Source of the DNA: an uncultured Flavobacteriales bacterium
GTDB lineage: Bacteria; Bacteroidota; Bacteroidia; Flavobacteriales_D; Crocinitomicaceae
Direction of reading: 5' to 3'
Assembly (NCBI GenBank): GCA_937876195.1
Contig: CALEIK010000023.1
Coordinates: forward strand, 124,001-188,000
Length of the DNA: 64,000 nt
Shown: positions 8,122-18,212 of the stretch, one piece after another
Position numbering within the stretch: the stretch's first letter is position 1
Layout: each line of letters begins with the position of its first letter
The notes under the pieces: model-generated
Told to the model about the DNA's origin: nothing
What the model saw: only the letters and a program-made list of their open reading frames with translations
Database searches by the model: none
Made by a program: the position numbers and the translations under genes

Positions 8122-10377
8122 CTAGCGTTTTTCAATGCGTTCACGAATGACGTGTGTATCTGTGAAAATCGTTAACACATATATTCCAGGCGCTGCAACT
8201 TGAGGTTTTAGTTCATATCCGTTTGCGTTTGGTGTCGCGTCCACAGCAATTTTCGCACCTTTCATGTCCACTAATTCAAACTGGTTGACCTTCATCACAG
8301 TTTCAATTGTAATCAGTTGATCAAAGGGATTTGGAAAAATGACAACTTCTTCGAATTCATGTTCTGAAAGACTTGCTGTCCCTACGTTGATTGTGAAAAA
8401 AGTAGTATCGTTCGCACAACCTGCATTCATCGCCACTAAATAACCATCAAACACACCGCTTGAACCGTATGTGTGCCAAGGTTGAGCATCCGTTGATGTA
8501 GTTCCATCGCCAAAATCCCACCAATAACTTGATGCATTGTTACTTGAATTAGTAAAGAACACCGTGGCATCCGTCGGATATGTCAAATTGGTTGAACTCA
8601 TTCCCGCAATCGCCGTTGGCGGATTGTTTACCGTCACTGCGAGGGCTTGTCCTGTTGAATCAACTCCTGTACCATTCGTCACCACCAAAGAAATGGTATA
8701 CGTCCCGCTTGAACTCGGAAACAAATAAGGATTTTCAGCTGTCGCATTGGAAAGCCCACCTGCGGAAGTAGCCCATTGATAGCTATCTGCATCTTGAGAC
8801 GTATTTTGCAACTGAATGGAATCACCCAGACAAATCGTCAATTCACTGGTAGAGAAACTTGCTACGGGCTCGGGAATATTCACGCACGAATACGTGGCTA
8901 AAAATCCTGGAGTCACTGTTGCACCATCGGAAGTAAATCGAAAAGTAAGTGCTCCTGTGGAACTCGAAAAACTTCCTGGACCTGCTGTTCCTGTGAATGG
9001 ACTTCCTGCAATTTGCGGTGAAGCAGTTGTAGCACCGTCGTAGATGTACAGGTAATCGTAATCAAGTTCAACGTTGAACATAGAAAAATCTACATCAATG
9101 GCCGTTGAATTGGGTGGAGCAATCGTCCACGTATAATCCTCTCTGTTGTAATAGTTCCGTGTTGGTCCCCCAAAATCATGGATGGTTCCCGAGCAGGAAT
9201 CTTCGTAACAAGTAGTGAGATAGTCGTTCATCGCATCCCACAAACCAGTGTATCCGTTGTCATAACCAAGTGCCCAGATGCCAATTCCAGCAATTCCTGT
9301 TCGGTTGATGTGTTCCAATCGCTTTCTCCAACCATCATCCAAGGAAATCAAACACTGTCGATTTGCTCCGTTGTTGAACGCGTAAACATCAGTGTAACTA
9401 TCCGTTTCCCAGATATGATTTCCTGCGGAGTAATTTCCAGAAGTATTGTTCTTTACAAAAGCGTACGTTCGTGCCGTGCCGCCTCCTACAGTTGCAGAGG
9501 GAACCGTGAGTCCAGCTGTTTCCCATTCATATCCATAGCTGGGAAGTCCCATCACTAATTTCTCTTTCGGACATCCTGCGTATAGGTAATCGGTAATTGT
9601 ACGTGAAAGTGTGTAATTGTAAGAACTTCCAAAATGATAGAGCGGATCGGTTGGACCAGCAGTGGAGCTTCCTGAATAGTAATACGCATACCCCATAATA
9701 ATGTAGTGATCGACATGTGGTTCCATGATACTGAAATCAAACACATCGTTCCAATCCACTGCATAGAGTACTGTGCTCACCTCCGAACCTGGAATCGCGG
9801 CATGCATTTGTGTACATAAATCCACCATAAAGTTGGCGAAATCGGTCGCGAGTGCACCTGGAATTCCTTCAAAATCAATATTTACGCCGTGTGCTCCTCT
9901 GGAGTCTACCAAATCGATAAGGTTATCAATCAACGTTTGTTGGGCTGTTGGACTTCCGAAAAAGGCGGTATGTCCCGAGAACAATGTCACACACAAAGTC
10001 ACTTTTGTATTTCCACTTGCCAACGCAGCATCCACTGCAGCACTTGTCGCCCAACCGTGCGTAGAATTTGGTTCTCCATCCGCTGCATTCACTTCGTAGC
10101 TAAAAAACGACATGTGTGAAAGTAAATCCCACTGATAATTCTGATAGGCGCTACCCACCCAATACGGGTGCCATCCGTAAACGATTTTTGTCAAATCACA
10201 CGATGCTTTCTCGAAAGGAACAAGTTCCGTGGGCTGTTCTTCGTAGTATTCCGCTTCTGTGATGCCAGTAGAGTTGTACTCATTCAACTGCACTTCATGG
10301 ATACTTGGTCTCTCCTCCTGAGTAAATCCGTTCCATGTAAACAAACTCATAAGGCTAATAAGAAATATTCGTTGCAT
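8122..10377 (-). CDS. Secreted glycoside hydrolase family 18 protein with CUB-like and PKD domains and T9SS sorting domain
   Basis: A 751-residue secreted glycosidase. The order is a signal peptide (MQRIFLISLMSLFTWNGFTQ), a GH18 TIM barrel (about residues 60-390) with the strand-4 motif GAHGVNIDFEG, whose Glu near residue 169 would be the acid catalyst, a CUB-like domain (about 395-505, DYDYLYIYDG), two PKD-like segments (from about 510, and DFGDGTTSTDAQPWHTYG near 625), and a T9SS sorting domain (VVIFPNPFDQLITIE to the end). GH18 members act on chitin or peptidoglycan-type beta-1,4-GlcNAc chains; this barrel also resembles spore-lytic YaaH-like enzymes, so the substrate is open. Its promoter is visible (separate entry). 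With the M43 protease next door it suggests degradation of external biomass. Confidence 0.9.
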   Translation of the reverse strand: MQRIFLISLMSLFTWNGFTQEERPSIHEVQLNEYNSTGITEAEYYEEQPTELVPFEKASCDLTKIVYGWHPYWVGSAYQNYQWDLLSHMSFFSYEVNAADGEPNSTHGWATSAAVDAALASGNTKVTLCVTLFSGHTAFFGSPTAQQTLIDNLIDLVDSRGAHGVNIDFEGIPGALATDFANFMVDLCTQMHAAIPGSEVSTVLYAVDWNDVFDFSIMEPHVDHYIIMGYAYYYSGSSTAGPTDPLYHFGSSYNYTLSRTITDYLYAGCPKEKLVMGLPSYGYEWETAGLTVPSATVGGGTARTYAFVKNNTSGNYSAGNHIWETDSYTDVYAFNNGANRQCLISLDDGWRKRLEHINRTGIAGIGIWALGYDNGYTGLWDAMNDYLTTCYEDSCSGTIHDFGGPTRNYYNREDYTWTIAPPNSTAIDVDFSMFNVELDYDYLYIYDGATTASPQIAGSPFTGTAGPGSFSSSTGALTFRFTSDGATVTPGFLATYSCVNIPEPVASFSTSELTICLGDSIQLQNTSQDADSYQWATSAGGLSNATAENPYLFPSSSGTYTISLVVTNGTGVDSTGQALAVTVNNPPTAIAGMSSTNLTYPTDATVFFTNSSNNASSYWWDFGDGTTSTDAQPWHTYGSSGVFDGYLVAMNAGCANDTTFFTINVGTASLSEHEFEEVVIFPNPFDQLITIETVMKVNQFELVDMKGAKIAVDATPNANGYELKPQVAAPGIYVLTIFTDTHVIRERIEKR

Positions 10378-10397
10378 TGGTCGATTAATTTGAAGTG

Positions 10398-10428
10398 CAA
10401 ATGTAATAGATTAAAGATTTTCAGGCAA
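10398..10428 (-). promoter_or_regulatory. Promoter of the GH18 gene
   Basis: On the minus strand there is TTG at 10428-10426, a 20-base spacer, and TACATTTG at 10405-10398. Both elements match the Bacteroidota consensus with ideal spacing. The leader would be about 15-20 bases before the ATG at 10377. Confidence 0.7.
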
Positions 10429-10594
10429 TTATGAGAACAGTTTTTTGCAACTGTAGCGCCCGTTCTAGATGAGATTTTGTGAAAGAAATGGTGCTAAATC
10501 GTTTTTCTGATGACATTCGACGTGTAGCACAACTTCCCAAAAGAATCCGTATATTGCGCAAAATTTTAATGATTGATTTCAATTTAACTAAACT

Positions 10595-10984
10595 ATGGCA
10601 GAAAAAGTACAATTCGAGCTTGAATTTTTGTTGAAAACATCTACAAAAGTGTTGGACAGTATGATTTCCACACCCAGTGGACTCAGTGAGTGGTTTTCCG
10701 ACGATGTTAATATCAAGGATGATGTCTATACATTCATTTGGGATGACAGTGAGGAAGAAGCACGTTTGGTTACGAAGAAATCAAATTCTAAGATAAAATT
10801 TCAATGGATAGAAGACGAAGAAGAAGGATTGGATACGTTCTTTGAATTGCGCTACGAGATAGACCCTATGACAAAAGCCGTTGTTTTGACCGTAACTGAT
10901 TTTGCCGAACCAGACGAGATGGAAGAAGTACAACGTCTCTGGGAAAAGCAAATTGGTGTATTAATGAGAACGCTTGGAGCTTAG
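10595..10984 (+). CDS. START-like domain protein (Bacteroidota family)
   Basis: A 129-residue small soluble protein of the START-like/AHSA1-related family widespread in Bacteroidota. Recognisable segments are FLLKTSTKVLDSMISTPSGLSEWFSDDVN near the N-terminus and RFEDEEEG-like EDEEEGLDTFFELRYEID in the middle, then VVLTVTDFAEPDEMEE and a C-terminal helix. Family members are presumed to bind a hydrophobic ligand in a helix-grip pocket, but the ligand is not known. It is a single gene between GH18 (divergent) and the LptF/G permease 92 bases downstream on the same strand. Confidence 0.85.
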   Translation: MAEKVQFELEFLLKTSTKVLDSMISTPSGLSEWFSDDVNIKDDVYTFIWDDSEEEARLVTKKSNSKIKFQWIEDEEEGLDTFFELRYEIDPMTKAVVLTVTDFAEPDEMEEVQRLWEKQIGVLMRTLGA

Positions 10985-11076
10985 CATTTAAACTATTGAG
11001 TTTAGAACATACGCATTTCCCTTTTTTAGCGTTCTTAATTTGTTTTCATTTATTATTTTGATCTAAAAACATTCTA

Positions 11077-12522
11077 TTGAAACGGCTGTATTACTTTAGC
11101 TTAAAATCCTTCGTTGGACCGTTCATCGTTACCTTTGCAATATCGATGTTTATTCTGGTGATGCAATTTTTCTGGAAATACATTGATGATTTAATGGGAA
11201 AAGGAATTTCTGTAATTGTCATCATCGAATTATTGATTTACGTTTCAGCCAGTCTTATTCCTCTTGCACTGCCTTTGGCAATTTTACTTTCCTCCATCAT
11301 GACGGTGGGCAACTTGGCGGAACATAACGAGTTAACTGCATTGAAATCCAGCGGATTGTCTCTCTATCGTATTTTGCGCCCGTTGACTTCCATTGTATTG
11401 ATCATTGCGTTTGCCACCTTTCTCTTTGCGAACTATGTCATACCTGTGGCCAATTTGAAATGGCACTCGTTGATTTACGACATTCAAAACACGAAAATAT
11501 CTACCATCATAAAACCGGGAGCGTATAGCAAAGAACTAGAAGGTTATGCTATCAAAGTGGATGAAGGAACAGAAAATGAATTCAAAGGTGTACTGATTCA
11601 CGACCACACAGATCCAAAGCAGGTAAAGACGATTCGTGCGAAAGAAGGAAAAATCTATAAATCAGAAAGCGGAAAAGAGCTTTTCTTTGAATTGAAAGAC
11701 GGATCAGTCATGGAGGAGCTTGCCCCTCTCCCTCCATCCTACAGCCCCGATGGCGTGTCACACGGAACGAATAATCGCCCATCTCGAAGGTCGAATTTTG
11801 ATCAGGCCACCTATAAAATCGACTTGTCTGGGTTTGACTTAAGTAGAAGTCAGGAAGATCTTTTCAAAGATAAATACGAAATGCTGAACGTTTTTCAGAT
11901 CAACAATGCGCTGGATTCAATCCATCGAAGTACACGAGACATTGTCGCAAATTTTCTATTAAGTGTGAAGAGCGACCATCCTTATTTTATGGCGCGCAAC
12001 TATCAAAAAACGGATAAAAAAGCGAACAAAAACCAGAAAGCATTTGTGCCAGACACCACGATTCAATTTAATCAACTTTCGATAGACGATAAAATCAAGG
12101 GAATTTTAGTTGCTCAAACGCGACTTCGCAACAAGGCGAAAAACTTGGATTCACAAGCTGATTTTTTGTTTGTGCTCGAAAAAGGAATCGATAAATACCT
12201 GATTGAATTTCACCGGAAGTTTGCATTGACTTTTGCCATCATTATCCTCTTTTTTGTCGGTGCACCACTCGGAGCGATTGTCAGAAAAGGAGGATTTGGA
12301 GCACCCGTGGTTATTGCAGCGCTACTGTTCATGGTGTACTTTGTACTCATTACCATTGGTGACAACCTAGCAAACAACAACACCGTTTCACCTTTCGTTG
12401 GAATGTGGTTTCCTTCCATGGTACTCCTTCCCATTGCAATCTGGCTGATGCGTTCTGCCGCTAAGGACACTCCATTGTTCAGCTTTCCGCTTATTTCAAA
12501 ACTTTTCAAGCGAAAATCGTGA
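11077..12522 (+). CDS. LptF/LptG-family lipopolysaccharide export permease
   Basis: A 481-residue inner membrane permease of the YjgP/YjgQ (LptF/LptG) family, which with LptB extracts lipopolysaccharide from the inner membrane and passes it to LptC/A. It has a TTG start (MKRLYYFSLKSFVGPF on translation), three N-terminal membrane helices (about residues 12-125), a periplasmic jelly-roll domain (about 130-375) and three C-terminal helices (about 378-470, starting KFALTFAIIILFFVGAPLGAIVRKG, a typical family signature). A low-complexity, charged insert (about residues 225-245) is usual for Bacteroidota. The stop overlaps the GTG start of a glycosyltransferase, so envelope glycan genes are translationally coupled to it. 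I cannot tell LptF from LptG. Confidence 0.9.
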   Translation: MKRLYYFSLKSFVGPFIVTFAISMFILVMQFFWKYIDDLMGKGISVIVIIELLIYVSASLIPLALPLAILLSSIMTVGNLAEHNELTALKSSGLSLYRILRPLTSIVLIIAFATFLFANYVIPVANLKWHSLIYDIQNTKISTIIKPGAYSKELEGYAIKVDEGTENEFKGVLIHDHTDPKQVKTIRAKEGKIYKSESGKELFFELKDGSVMEELAPLPPSYSPDGVSHGTNNRPSRRSNFDQATYKIDLSGFDLSRSQEDLFKDKYEMLNVFQINNALDSIHRSTRDIVANFLLSVKSDHPYFMARNYQKTDKKANKNQKAFVPDTTIQFNQLSIDDKIKGILVAQTRLRNKAKNLDSQADFLFVLEKGIDKYLIEFHRKFALTFAIIILFFVGAPLGAIVRKGGFGAPVVIAALLFMVYFVLITIGDNLANNNTVSPFVGMWFPSMVLLPIAIWLMRSAAKDTPLFSFPLISKLFKRKS

Positions 12523-13697
12523 AGGTTCTCTACATTACACATAAACCAATATACCCAAAAATAGATGGTGGATGCGTGGCAATGGACAACTTCTTACGCA
12601 CGCTAATCGAGGCAAATCACACAATTAAACACCTCACAGTTTCAACGGAAAAACACCCGTTTAAACAAAGTCAATACCCTACAGAATTGCAATCTGAAAT
12701 TCACCCAGAAGCAATTGAGATAAACACTCGAATTACACCGATAAAGGCTTTCTTAGCACTTTTTTCCAAGAAATCGTACAATGTGCGTCGCTTTCATTCT
12801 TCGGCAATGGAACAGCGAATTACTGCCGTCATTCAAGAACAATCGATTGACTGTGTGATTTTGGAGAGTCTATTCACCACGGTTTATTTAGATCAGATCC
12901 GCAAAGCATTCACAGGAAAGGTTTATTTACGCACCCACAATGTCGAATTTAAAATTTGGGAGAACCTAGCCAACAACAGCACGAACTTCCTAAAGAAAAA
13001 ATATTACACCAAGCTGGCAAAAGACTTAAAACGTTACGAGGAAAGCACGCTAAGTGCTGCGGATGGGATTATTTCAATTTCTATAGAAGATACAACCTTT
13101 TTTAGAGCGTTTGGTGTCACCACGCCTATCAAAACCATCTCCTTAGGATTTTCATTAGAGGATGCTTCAGAAAACGACTACCAAGGAACAAATTTCTTCC
13201 ATTTGGGGGCATTGAATTGGAAACCCAATCGAGAAGCTGTAGATCGCCTTGTCGGTCTTTTTCCACGGATCAATGCTCTTCTTCCATCTGCTCAACTGCA
13301 TATCGTAGGACAGGGAAGCAAAGCGCTACATGTGACCGCGCCGAACGTTCATCTTGATGGTTTTGTGGATGATGTGAATACCCACTCTACTTCGATTGGG
13401 ATTCTCGTTACACCCATTACTTCAGGCTCTGGGATTCGGGTAAAAATATTAGAAATGATGGCGATTGGCGTCCCAGTCATTACAACAACGATTGGCGCTC
13501 AAGGAATTGATTATACAACATCAAATTGTCTTATCATTGCCAATACCGATGAGGAAATCATCACTGCTTGTCATCAGCTCTCGACATCAGAAACACTGAG
13601 GAGAGAAATTGGAAACAATGGAAAAGCGTATATTCACCGGCAACATAGTCTTAAAACAAACATACAGCTACTTAATGAGTTTATCGGAACAGCATAA
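12519..13697 (+). CDS. Glycosyltransferase family 4 (GT-B fold)
   Basis: A 392-residue cytoplasmic glycosyltransferase. It starts at GTG 12519, overlapping the permease stop by 4 bases. The N-terminal half opens with KVLYITHKPIYPKIDGGCVAMDNFL, the usual donor-independent loop of GT4 enzymes. The C-terminal nucleotide-sugar half includes FHLGALNWKPNREAV, LHIVGQGS, VHLDGFVDD and the E-x7-E-type region ITSGSGIRVKILEMMAIGVPVITT. It probably adds a sugar to a lipid-linked or lipopolysaccharide glycan, given the neighbouring LptF/G gene. The acceptor and donor cannot be read from sequence. Confidence 0.88.
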   Translation: MKVLYITHKPIYPKIDGGCVAMDNFLRTLIEANHTIKHLTVSTEKHPFKQSQYPTELQSEIHPEAIEINTRITPIKAFLALFSKKSYNVRRFHSSAMEQRITAVIQEQSIDCVILESLFTTVYLDQIRKAFTGKVYLRTHNVEFKIWENLANNSTNFLKKKYYTKLAKDLKRYEESTLSAADGIISISIEDTTFFRAFGVTTPIKTISLGFSLEDASENDYQGTNFFHLGALNWKPNREAVDRLVGLFPRINALLPSAQLHIVGQGSKALHVTAPNVHLDGFVDDVNTHSTSIGILVTPITSGSGIRVKILEMMAIGVPVITTTIGAQGIDYTTSNCLIIANTDEEIITACHQLSTSETLRREIGNNGKAYIHRQHSLKTNIQLLNEFIGTA

Positions 13698-14871
13698 AGA
13701 ACAACTTCTGATGATTGTATCACGTTTTCCCTTTCCATTGGACAAAGGCGATAAGTTGCGCGCATTCCATCAACTTAAAATTCTCAGCAAGACCTACCGA
13801 ATTACGCTGGTTGCGTTGAGTTCTCACGCTGTATCAGACGATGCCTTCAATCAAGTGAGTCCGTACTGTGAGCACATCAAAATTGTGCGACTTTCGGTAT
13901 GGTCGAAAGCAATTAATCTATTCAGGTTTTTTCTAAGCAATCAACCCTTTCAAGTTGGCTATTTCTACCGAAGTAAAGGGAGAAAATTGATTAAAGAATT
14001 AATTCATTTAAATAACTTTAAACATATTTACTGTCAACTAATTAGAACATCTGAATACATTAAACATATTCACCACATCCCTAAAACCATTGACTACATG
14101 GACGCCTTAAGCATGGGTATCAAAAGGCGGATTGATGAGCAACCTTTTTACAAAAAATGGTTATTCAAAATGGAGGCAAAAAGACTCGTTGCCTATGAGC
14201 GCGAAATCTTTGATTACTTCGAGAACAAAACGATCATTAGTGAACAGGATAGAAAGTTAATCATACATCCTGACGCAGAAAAGATCATATGCATTTCAAA
14301 CGGAACGGATGCCAGCTTTTTTGAAAAAATTCCACACACCAAAGAATACGATTTTGTTTTCGTCGGAAATATGAATTACCCTCCAAATATAAAAGCTGTT
14401 CACGCCATACATGAGCACATTCTACCACATTTTAAAGGCGCCCGCTTACTTATTTCGGGTGCTACACCTCATTCATCAGTGATTGCATTAGCTGCAAACA
14501 ATCCCCACATCGATTTAACAGGCTGGGTGGATGATATTCGCTTATCCTACGTCAGAGGGCAGATTTTTCTAGCACCCATGCACATCGGTACTGGGATGCA
14601 AAACAAGCTTTTGGAGGCTATGGCCTTAGAAATCCCTTGTATCACCACTCCCCTTGCGAACAACGCTATCAACGCCATTCACGGAGAACACATCATGGTT
14701 GGAGAAACCATGGAAGAATTGATAGGTTGCATCGAAAAATTAAGAAACGATACTAATTTCACAAATCAATTGGGGATTAACGCTTCGAAATTTGTCGAGC
14801 ACAATTACAGCTGGGAAAAATCCGTAGCACTGCTCGTTGATACCATTGAACACACAAAAAGTTTTCGTTAA
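13675..14871 (+). CDS. Glycosyltransferase family 4, resembling the TIGR03087 exopolysaccharide group
   Basis: A glycosyltransferase of about 398 residues with the motif SRFPFPLDKGDKLRAFHQLK near its N-terminus, like that of the TIGR03087 (EpsH1-associated) sugar transferases. The donor half has DFVFVGNMNYPPNIKAV, LISGATPHSSV, IDLTGWVDDIR and MHIGTGMQNKLLEAMALEIPCIT. An in-frame ATG exists at 13609, but I chose ATG 13675: the upstream stretch translates the neighbour's coding DNA and has no family likeness. The gene overlaps the preceding one by 23 bases, so the three genes 11077-14871 form a tight operon of envelope glycan functions. Confidence 0.85.
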   Translation: MSLSEQHKEQLLMIVSRFPFPLDKGDKLRAFHQLKILSKTYRITLVALSSHAVSDDAFNQVSPYCEHIKIVRLSVWSKAINLFRFFLSNQPFQVGYFYRSKGRKLIKELIHLNNFKHIYCQLIRTSEYIKHIHHIPKTIDYMDALSMGIKRRIDEQPFYKKWLFKMEAKRLVAYEREIFDYFENKTIISEQDRKLIIHPDAEKIICISNGTDASFFEKIPHTKEYDFVFVGNMNYPPNIKAVHAIHEHILPHFKGARLLISGATPHSSVIALAANNPHIDLTGWVDDIRLSYVRGQIFLAPMHIGTGMQNKLLEAMALEIPCITTPLANNAINAIHGEHIMVGETMEELIGCIEKLRNDTNFTNQLGINASKFVEHNYSWEKSVALLVDTIEHTKSFR

Positions 14872-14967
14872 AATCGTGTGATGTACAATTTAATCCATTG
14901 ATTTTAATGGCTGTTTTAGGGGTTTACTCATTAATTTCAAGTAATTTTGCAGAAAACTTAGAAATAG

Positions 14968-16182
14968 ATGGAGTTTACGCTAAATACAATCGAAGAAGGG
15001 ATTGAGGAGATTAAAAACGGGCGTGTCATCATTGTAGTCGATGATGAGAACCGTGAGAATGAGGGAGATTTTGTAGCAGCAGCAAGGAGTGTGACTCCAG
15101 AAATGATCAACTTTATGGTAACGCATGGTCGCGGATTAGTCTGCGCGCCACTTGTAGAAGACCGTTGTGATGAGCTTGGATTGAACTTAATGGTTCATTC
15201 AAATTCAGCAGCGTATGAGACGCCTTTTACGGTTTCGGTGGATTTGAACGGGCACGGTTGCACGACAGGAATCAGCGCCAGTGACAGATCAAAGACAATT
15301 AAAGCATTAATAGATCCTTCGATTCGACCGGAAGAACTTGGAAAACCAGGACATATTTTTCCATTACGCGCAAAGAAAGGTGGTGTATTGCGTAGAGCAG
15401 GTCACACAGAAGCAGCGATTGATTTAGCGAGACTTGCGGGATTTGAACCTGCTGGAGTAATCGTTGAAATTTTGAACGAAGATGGTTCGATGGCACGTTT
15501 GCCGCAACTAATGGAAATCGCCAAACGCTTTGACCTGAAGATCATTTCAATTGAGGATTTGATTGAATACCGCATCAAGACTGAATCACTGATTGAAAGA
15601 GTGATTGACGTTAAACTTCCAACAAGTACTGGTGATTTTGAATTACACCTTTATAGAGATAAAAACTCAGAACAAGAGCATTTAGCACTGGTGAAGGGAA
15701 CTTGGAATGAGAATGATCCAATTCTTGTTCGGGTACACTCATCATGCATGACTGGAGATATTTTTGGCTCATGTCGCTGTGATTGTGGTCCACAACTTCA
15801 AAAATCAATGGAAATGATTGAAGCTGAAGGACGAGGAATCATTGTTTACATGAATCAAGAAGGCCGAGGGATTGGATTAACCAACAAACTGAAAGCCTAT
15901 AAATTACAGGAAGAAGGTTACGACACACTTGAAGCAAATATCAAACTTGGATTCAAGGGTGATGAGCGTGATTATGGTATTGGCGCACAAATCATCCGTG
16001 ATTTAGGTGTGACAAAAATGCGTTTGATGTCGAACAACCCACAGAAAAGAACAGGACTTGTCGGTTATGGCTTGGAAATCGTTGAAAATGTGTCGTTAGA
16101 AATTGAAAGCAACAAGCACAATGAATTGTATTTAAAGACCAAACGTGATAAAATGGGTCACTCACTGAAGCTGAACAAATAA
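14968..16182 (+). CDS. ribBA: Bifunctional 3,4-dihydroxy-2-butanone-4-phosphate synthase / GTP cyclohydrolase II
   Basis: A 404-residue enzyme for the two entry reactions of riboflavin synthesis. Residues 1-205 are the RibB part, with [16 protein letters not shown] and the HGRG and TGISASDRS loops. Residues 206-404 are the RibA part, with the zinc-binding Cys cluster in [18 protein letters not shown] (Cys near 259, 270, 272), [10 protein letters not shown] and MSNNPQKR. Both halves keep their key residues, so both activities are likely. Upstream, TAATTTTG at 14942-14949 is a perfect -7 box. The 96-base leader is too short and shows no FMN riboswitch. The LolD-type gene begins 1 base after its stop. 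Confidence 0.97.
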   Translation: MEFTLNTIEEGIEEIKNGRVIIVVDDENRENEGDFVAAARSVTPEMINFMVTHGRGLVCAPLVEDRCDELGLNLMVHSNSAAYETPFTVSVDLNGHGCTTGISASDRSKTIKALIDPSIRPEELGKPGHIFPLRAKKGGVLRRAGHTEAAIDLARLAGFEPAGVIVEILNEDGSMARLPQLMEIAKRFDLKIISIEDLIEYRIKTESLIERVIDVKLPTSTGDFELHLYRDKNSEQEHLALVKGTWNENDPILVRVHSSCMTGDIFGSCRCDCGPQLQKSMEMIEAEGRGIIVYMNQEGRGIGLTNKLKAYKLQEEGYDTLEANIKLGFKGDERDYGIGAQIIRDLGVTKMRLMSNNPQKRTGLVGYGLEIVENVSLEIESNKHNELYLKTKRDKMGHSLKLNK

Positions 16183-16183
16183 G

Positions 16184-16837
16184 ATGTTACGAACCTCAGG
16201 CATAACTAAATCATATGGTGATCTTCAAATTTTGAAGGGCATCGATTTGGAAATTAATACGGGAGAGGTCGTTTCTATTGTTGGTTCTTCAGGTGCTGGA
16301 AAAACAACGCTCCTTCAAATTCTAGGTACGCTAGATACACCTGATCAAGGAGAAGTGTTGATTGATGGCATTAATCCGTTCAAATTATCATCAAAGCAAT
16401 TATCGGCATTTCGCAATACATCGATTGGTTTCATTTTTCAATTTCACCAGTTGCTTCCTGAGTTTACGGCAATTGAAAACATTATCATTCCTGCTTTGAT
16501 TAAAGGTGTTTCGCAAGCGGATGCAAAAAAGGATGCACAGAAATTATTGGCGTTGATGGGATTGGAAGCAAGAGCCTTGCATAAACCGAATGAATTGTCT
16601 GGCGGAGAACAGCAGCGCATCGCTGTCGCGCGATCATTGATTAATCAACCCAAGGTGGTTTTTGCGGATGAGCCTTCTGGAAATCTGGACAGTCAAAACT
16701 CAGCAGAATTGCATCAATTGTTTTTCAATTTACGGGATGAGTTCAACCAAACGTTTGTGATTGTCACGCACAACGAAGCGTTAGCAAAAATGACCGATCG
16801 TCAATTGACCATGAAGGATGGTTTAATCGTTACTTAG
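16184..16837 (+). CDS. lolD: ABC transporter ATPase, LolD/MacB type
   Basis: A 217-residue ATP-binding subunit. Walker A is GSSGAGKTT near residue 36, the Q-loop is [14 protein letters not shown], the signature is [13 protein letters not shown] near 142 and Walker B is [13 protein letters not shown] near 160. Sequence and length place it with LolD, which powers LolCE release of lipoproteins, or the MacB/FtsE-like group. No permease lies beside it, which is common for LolD in Bacteroidota. Its 3' end overlaps the convergent DUF3307 gene by 15 bases. Confidence 0.88.
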   Translation: MLRTSGITKSYGDLQILKGIDLEINTGEVVSIVGSSGAGKTTLLQILGTLDTPDQGEVLIDGINPFKLSSKQLSAFRNTSIGFIFQFHQLLPEFTAIENIIIPALIKGVSQADAKKDAQKLLALMGLEARALHKPNELSGGEQQRIAVARSLINQPKVVFADEPSGNLDSQNSAELHQLFFNLRDEFNQTFVIVTHNEALAKMTDRQLTMKDGLIVT

Positions 16838-17563
16838 AAGCTGTTCTGACCAGTCTACTTGACTCAAGTGATTGTACCCTATTCCAATTAAAATTGCAAT
16901 TCCAAAACTCAACAAGGTACCAATCAAAACGTACTCTGTAAGGTTTCTATCCTTGGTGCGTGACAAATCACCAAATCGAAAAATGGACTTCGCGCCTAAT
17001 AAAAATCCAATCCCACCCCAAAAATTGGCGACGACAAAGCCGAACACAAATAACCGTTCCAACATTCCAATGTACGCTCCTGCCTTGTCTAAGGTCTGAC
17101 TTTCATCCTCCTGTGACTTCCATTTCGAAATCAATACTTGTACAACGACGGAAGTCACCACTGTGCAAAGCAACACACTGATCCCCAATAATAAGTTGCC
17201 ATAGGTAAGGATTCCTTCAAAATCAATTTTTAGTGGGAAGTAAAAGTACGTTACCCCAAGGATTACGAGTAGATGCGCCAATTGATCGATAAAAAACAAC
17301 CATCGCCCATTCCATCGCGGGAGTAGCATTAGCTTCAATAGGTCAATGCAGTAATGCGAAACAAGAATAATGACCATACCTAGCCAATACGTGAAATCGA
17401 ACGCCAAAACAGCCATCAAAAGCAAAGCGTGGATTCCCATGTGCCAATACAGGTATTTGGATTTGTACTTCTTTTCCTGTTTGTCTATTACCCATGAGTC
17501 GGGTTGAAAAAGAAAGTCTCCCAACAAATGCGCAAAAAGAAGTTGAAGCAGGAATACTAACAT
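16823..17563 (-). CDS. DUF3307 polytopic membrane protein
   Basis: A 246-residue inner membrane protein with about six hydrophobic helices. The opening, [18 protein letters not shown], is the DUF3307 signature, followed by charged [21 protein letters not shown], conserved His residues ([21 protein letters not shown]) and a C-terminal hairpin around residues 175-235. The function of the family is not known. Its start overlaps the SatD-like stop by 7 bases, so the two are translated from one mRNA. This SatD/DUF3307 pairing recurs in Bacteroidota and other phyla (from memory). Confidence 0.85.
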   Translation of the reverse strand: MLVFLLQLLFAHLLGDFLFQPDSWVIDKQEKKYKSKYLYWHMGIHALLLMAVLAFDFTYWLGMVIILVSHYCIDLLKLMLLPRWNGRWLFFIDQLAHLLVILGVTYFYFPLKIDFEGILTYGNLLLGISVLLCTVVTSVVVQVLISKWKSQEDESQTLDKAGAYIGMLERLFVFGFVVANFWGGIGFLLGAKSIFRFGDLSRTKDRNLTEYVLIGTLLSFGIAILIGIGYNHLSQVDWSEQLLSND

Positions 17564-18162
17564 AATTTTGAGATTTCATTTTTGTAATAGGTAAGTAATT
17601 TTTGCATTTCATCAAAACCACCCCTTTTCAACGCCTCACTGATGGTGCTTTGACTTTTTTTATCGAGTTTTTCTGCCAGTTCTTTCTGATTCAATTCAGG
17701 AAATTGCAGCATTTGGTGAATCGCGGTGGATGAAATCGGTGTCCAATCATCGATAACAAGTGATATAACCTCAAGCAAGAGATTGATGCGTTCATCAAAA
17801 TCATCCCATTCCGTTTTCATCGCGAGGGTCTGTTTTTTAAGGCCTTCAAAACATTCTCCTGAGCGAACAAATGCACTTCCATTCGATTCAGTTATTTTCT
17901 CTGATTGGTAGTCAACACCCCCAATTCCTATTCCTATTCGGACATCTAATTGCTTAAATGTTTTTATACTTGATTTCAGAAGAAAAGAACAATGCAGCGC
18001 ATCTGCAGGTGTCGTTTTCAACTGAAAACTATCGCCACGGTAGATTTCCCAATCTTCAGGCTCTTTCCCATATGATTGTAAAGTATCTTTCAATGCCTTC
18101 ATCCATAAAGTGGCATCCACCTCTCGTGAATGAACAATATCTCCAGTTATTATGGCTACCAT
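17557..18162 (-). CDS. SatD-like protein with C-terminal helix-turn-helix
   Basis: A 201-residue protein with a SatD-family N-terminal domain (AIITGDIVHSREVDATLW near the start, IYRGDSFQLKTTPADAL, RIGIGIGGVDYQ), a fold that resembles nucleotide cyclase-like domains. A short C-terminal HTH follows (NQKELAEKLDKKSQSTISEALKRGG, about residues 155-180), so it should bind DNA. Just upstream is a set of three 20-bp palindromes, the obvious candidate operator (separate entry). The role of SatD is unknown; I infer that this one senses a ligand in its N-domain and controls itself, the DUF3307 gene and perhaps the divergent TerB/DnaJ-like gene. ATG 18162 has a nearby -7-like box TACATTCG. Confidence 0.8.
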   Translation of the reverse strand: MVAIITGDIVHSREVDATLWMKALKDTLQSYGKEPEDWEIYRGDSFQLKTTPADALHCSFLLKSSIKTFKQLDVRIGIGIGGVDYQSEKITESNGSAFVRSGECFEGLKKQTLAMKTEWDDFDERINLLLEVISLVIDDWTPISSTAIHQMLQFPELNQKELAEKLDKKSQSTISEALKRGGFDEMQKLLTYYKNEISKLC

Positions 18163-18212
18163 GTGTTCCTTTTTTTATCGAATGTACTAGTTTATGTGCA
18201 AATATCCAAAAA

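Noticed and set aside
13609..13674. Upstream start of the second glycosyltransferase
   Set aside because: It re-reads the end of the preceding gene and lacks family-like sequence; the ATG at 13675 is just before the conserved N-terminal motif.
14872..14967. FMN riboswitch upstream of ribBA
   Set aside because: The leader is only 96 bases, contains a promoter box, and has no conserved FMN aptamer elements.
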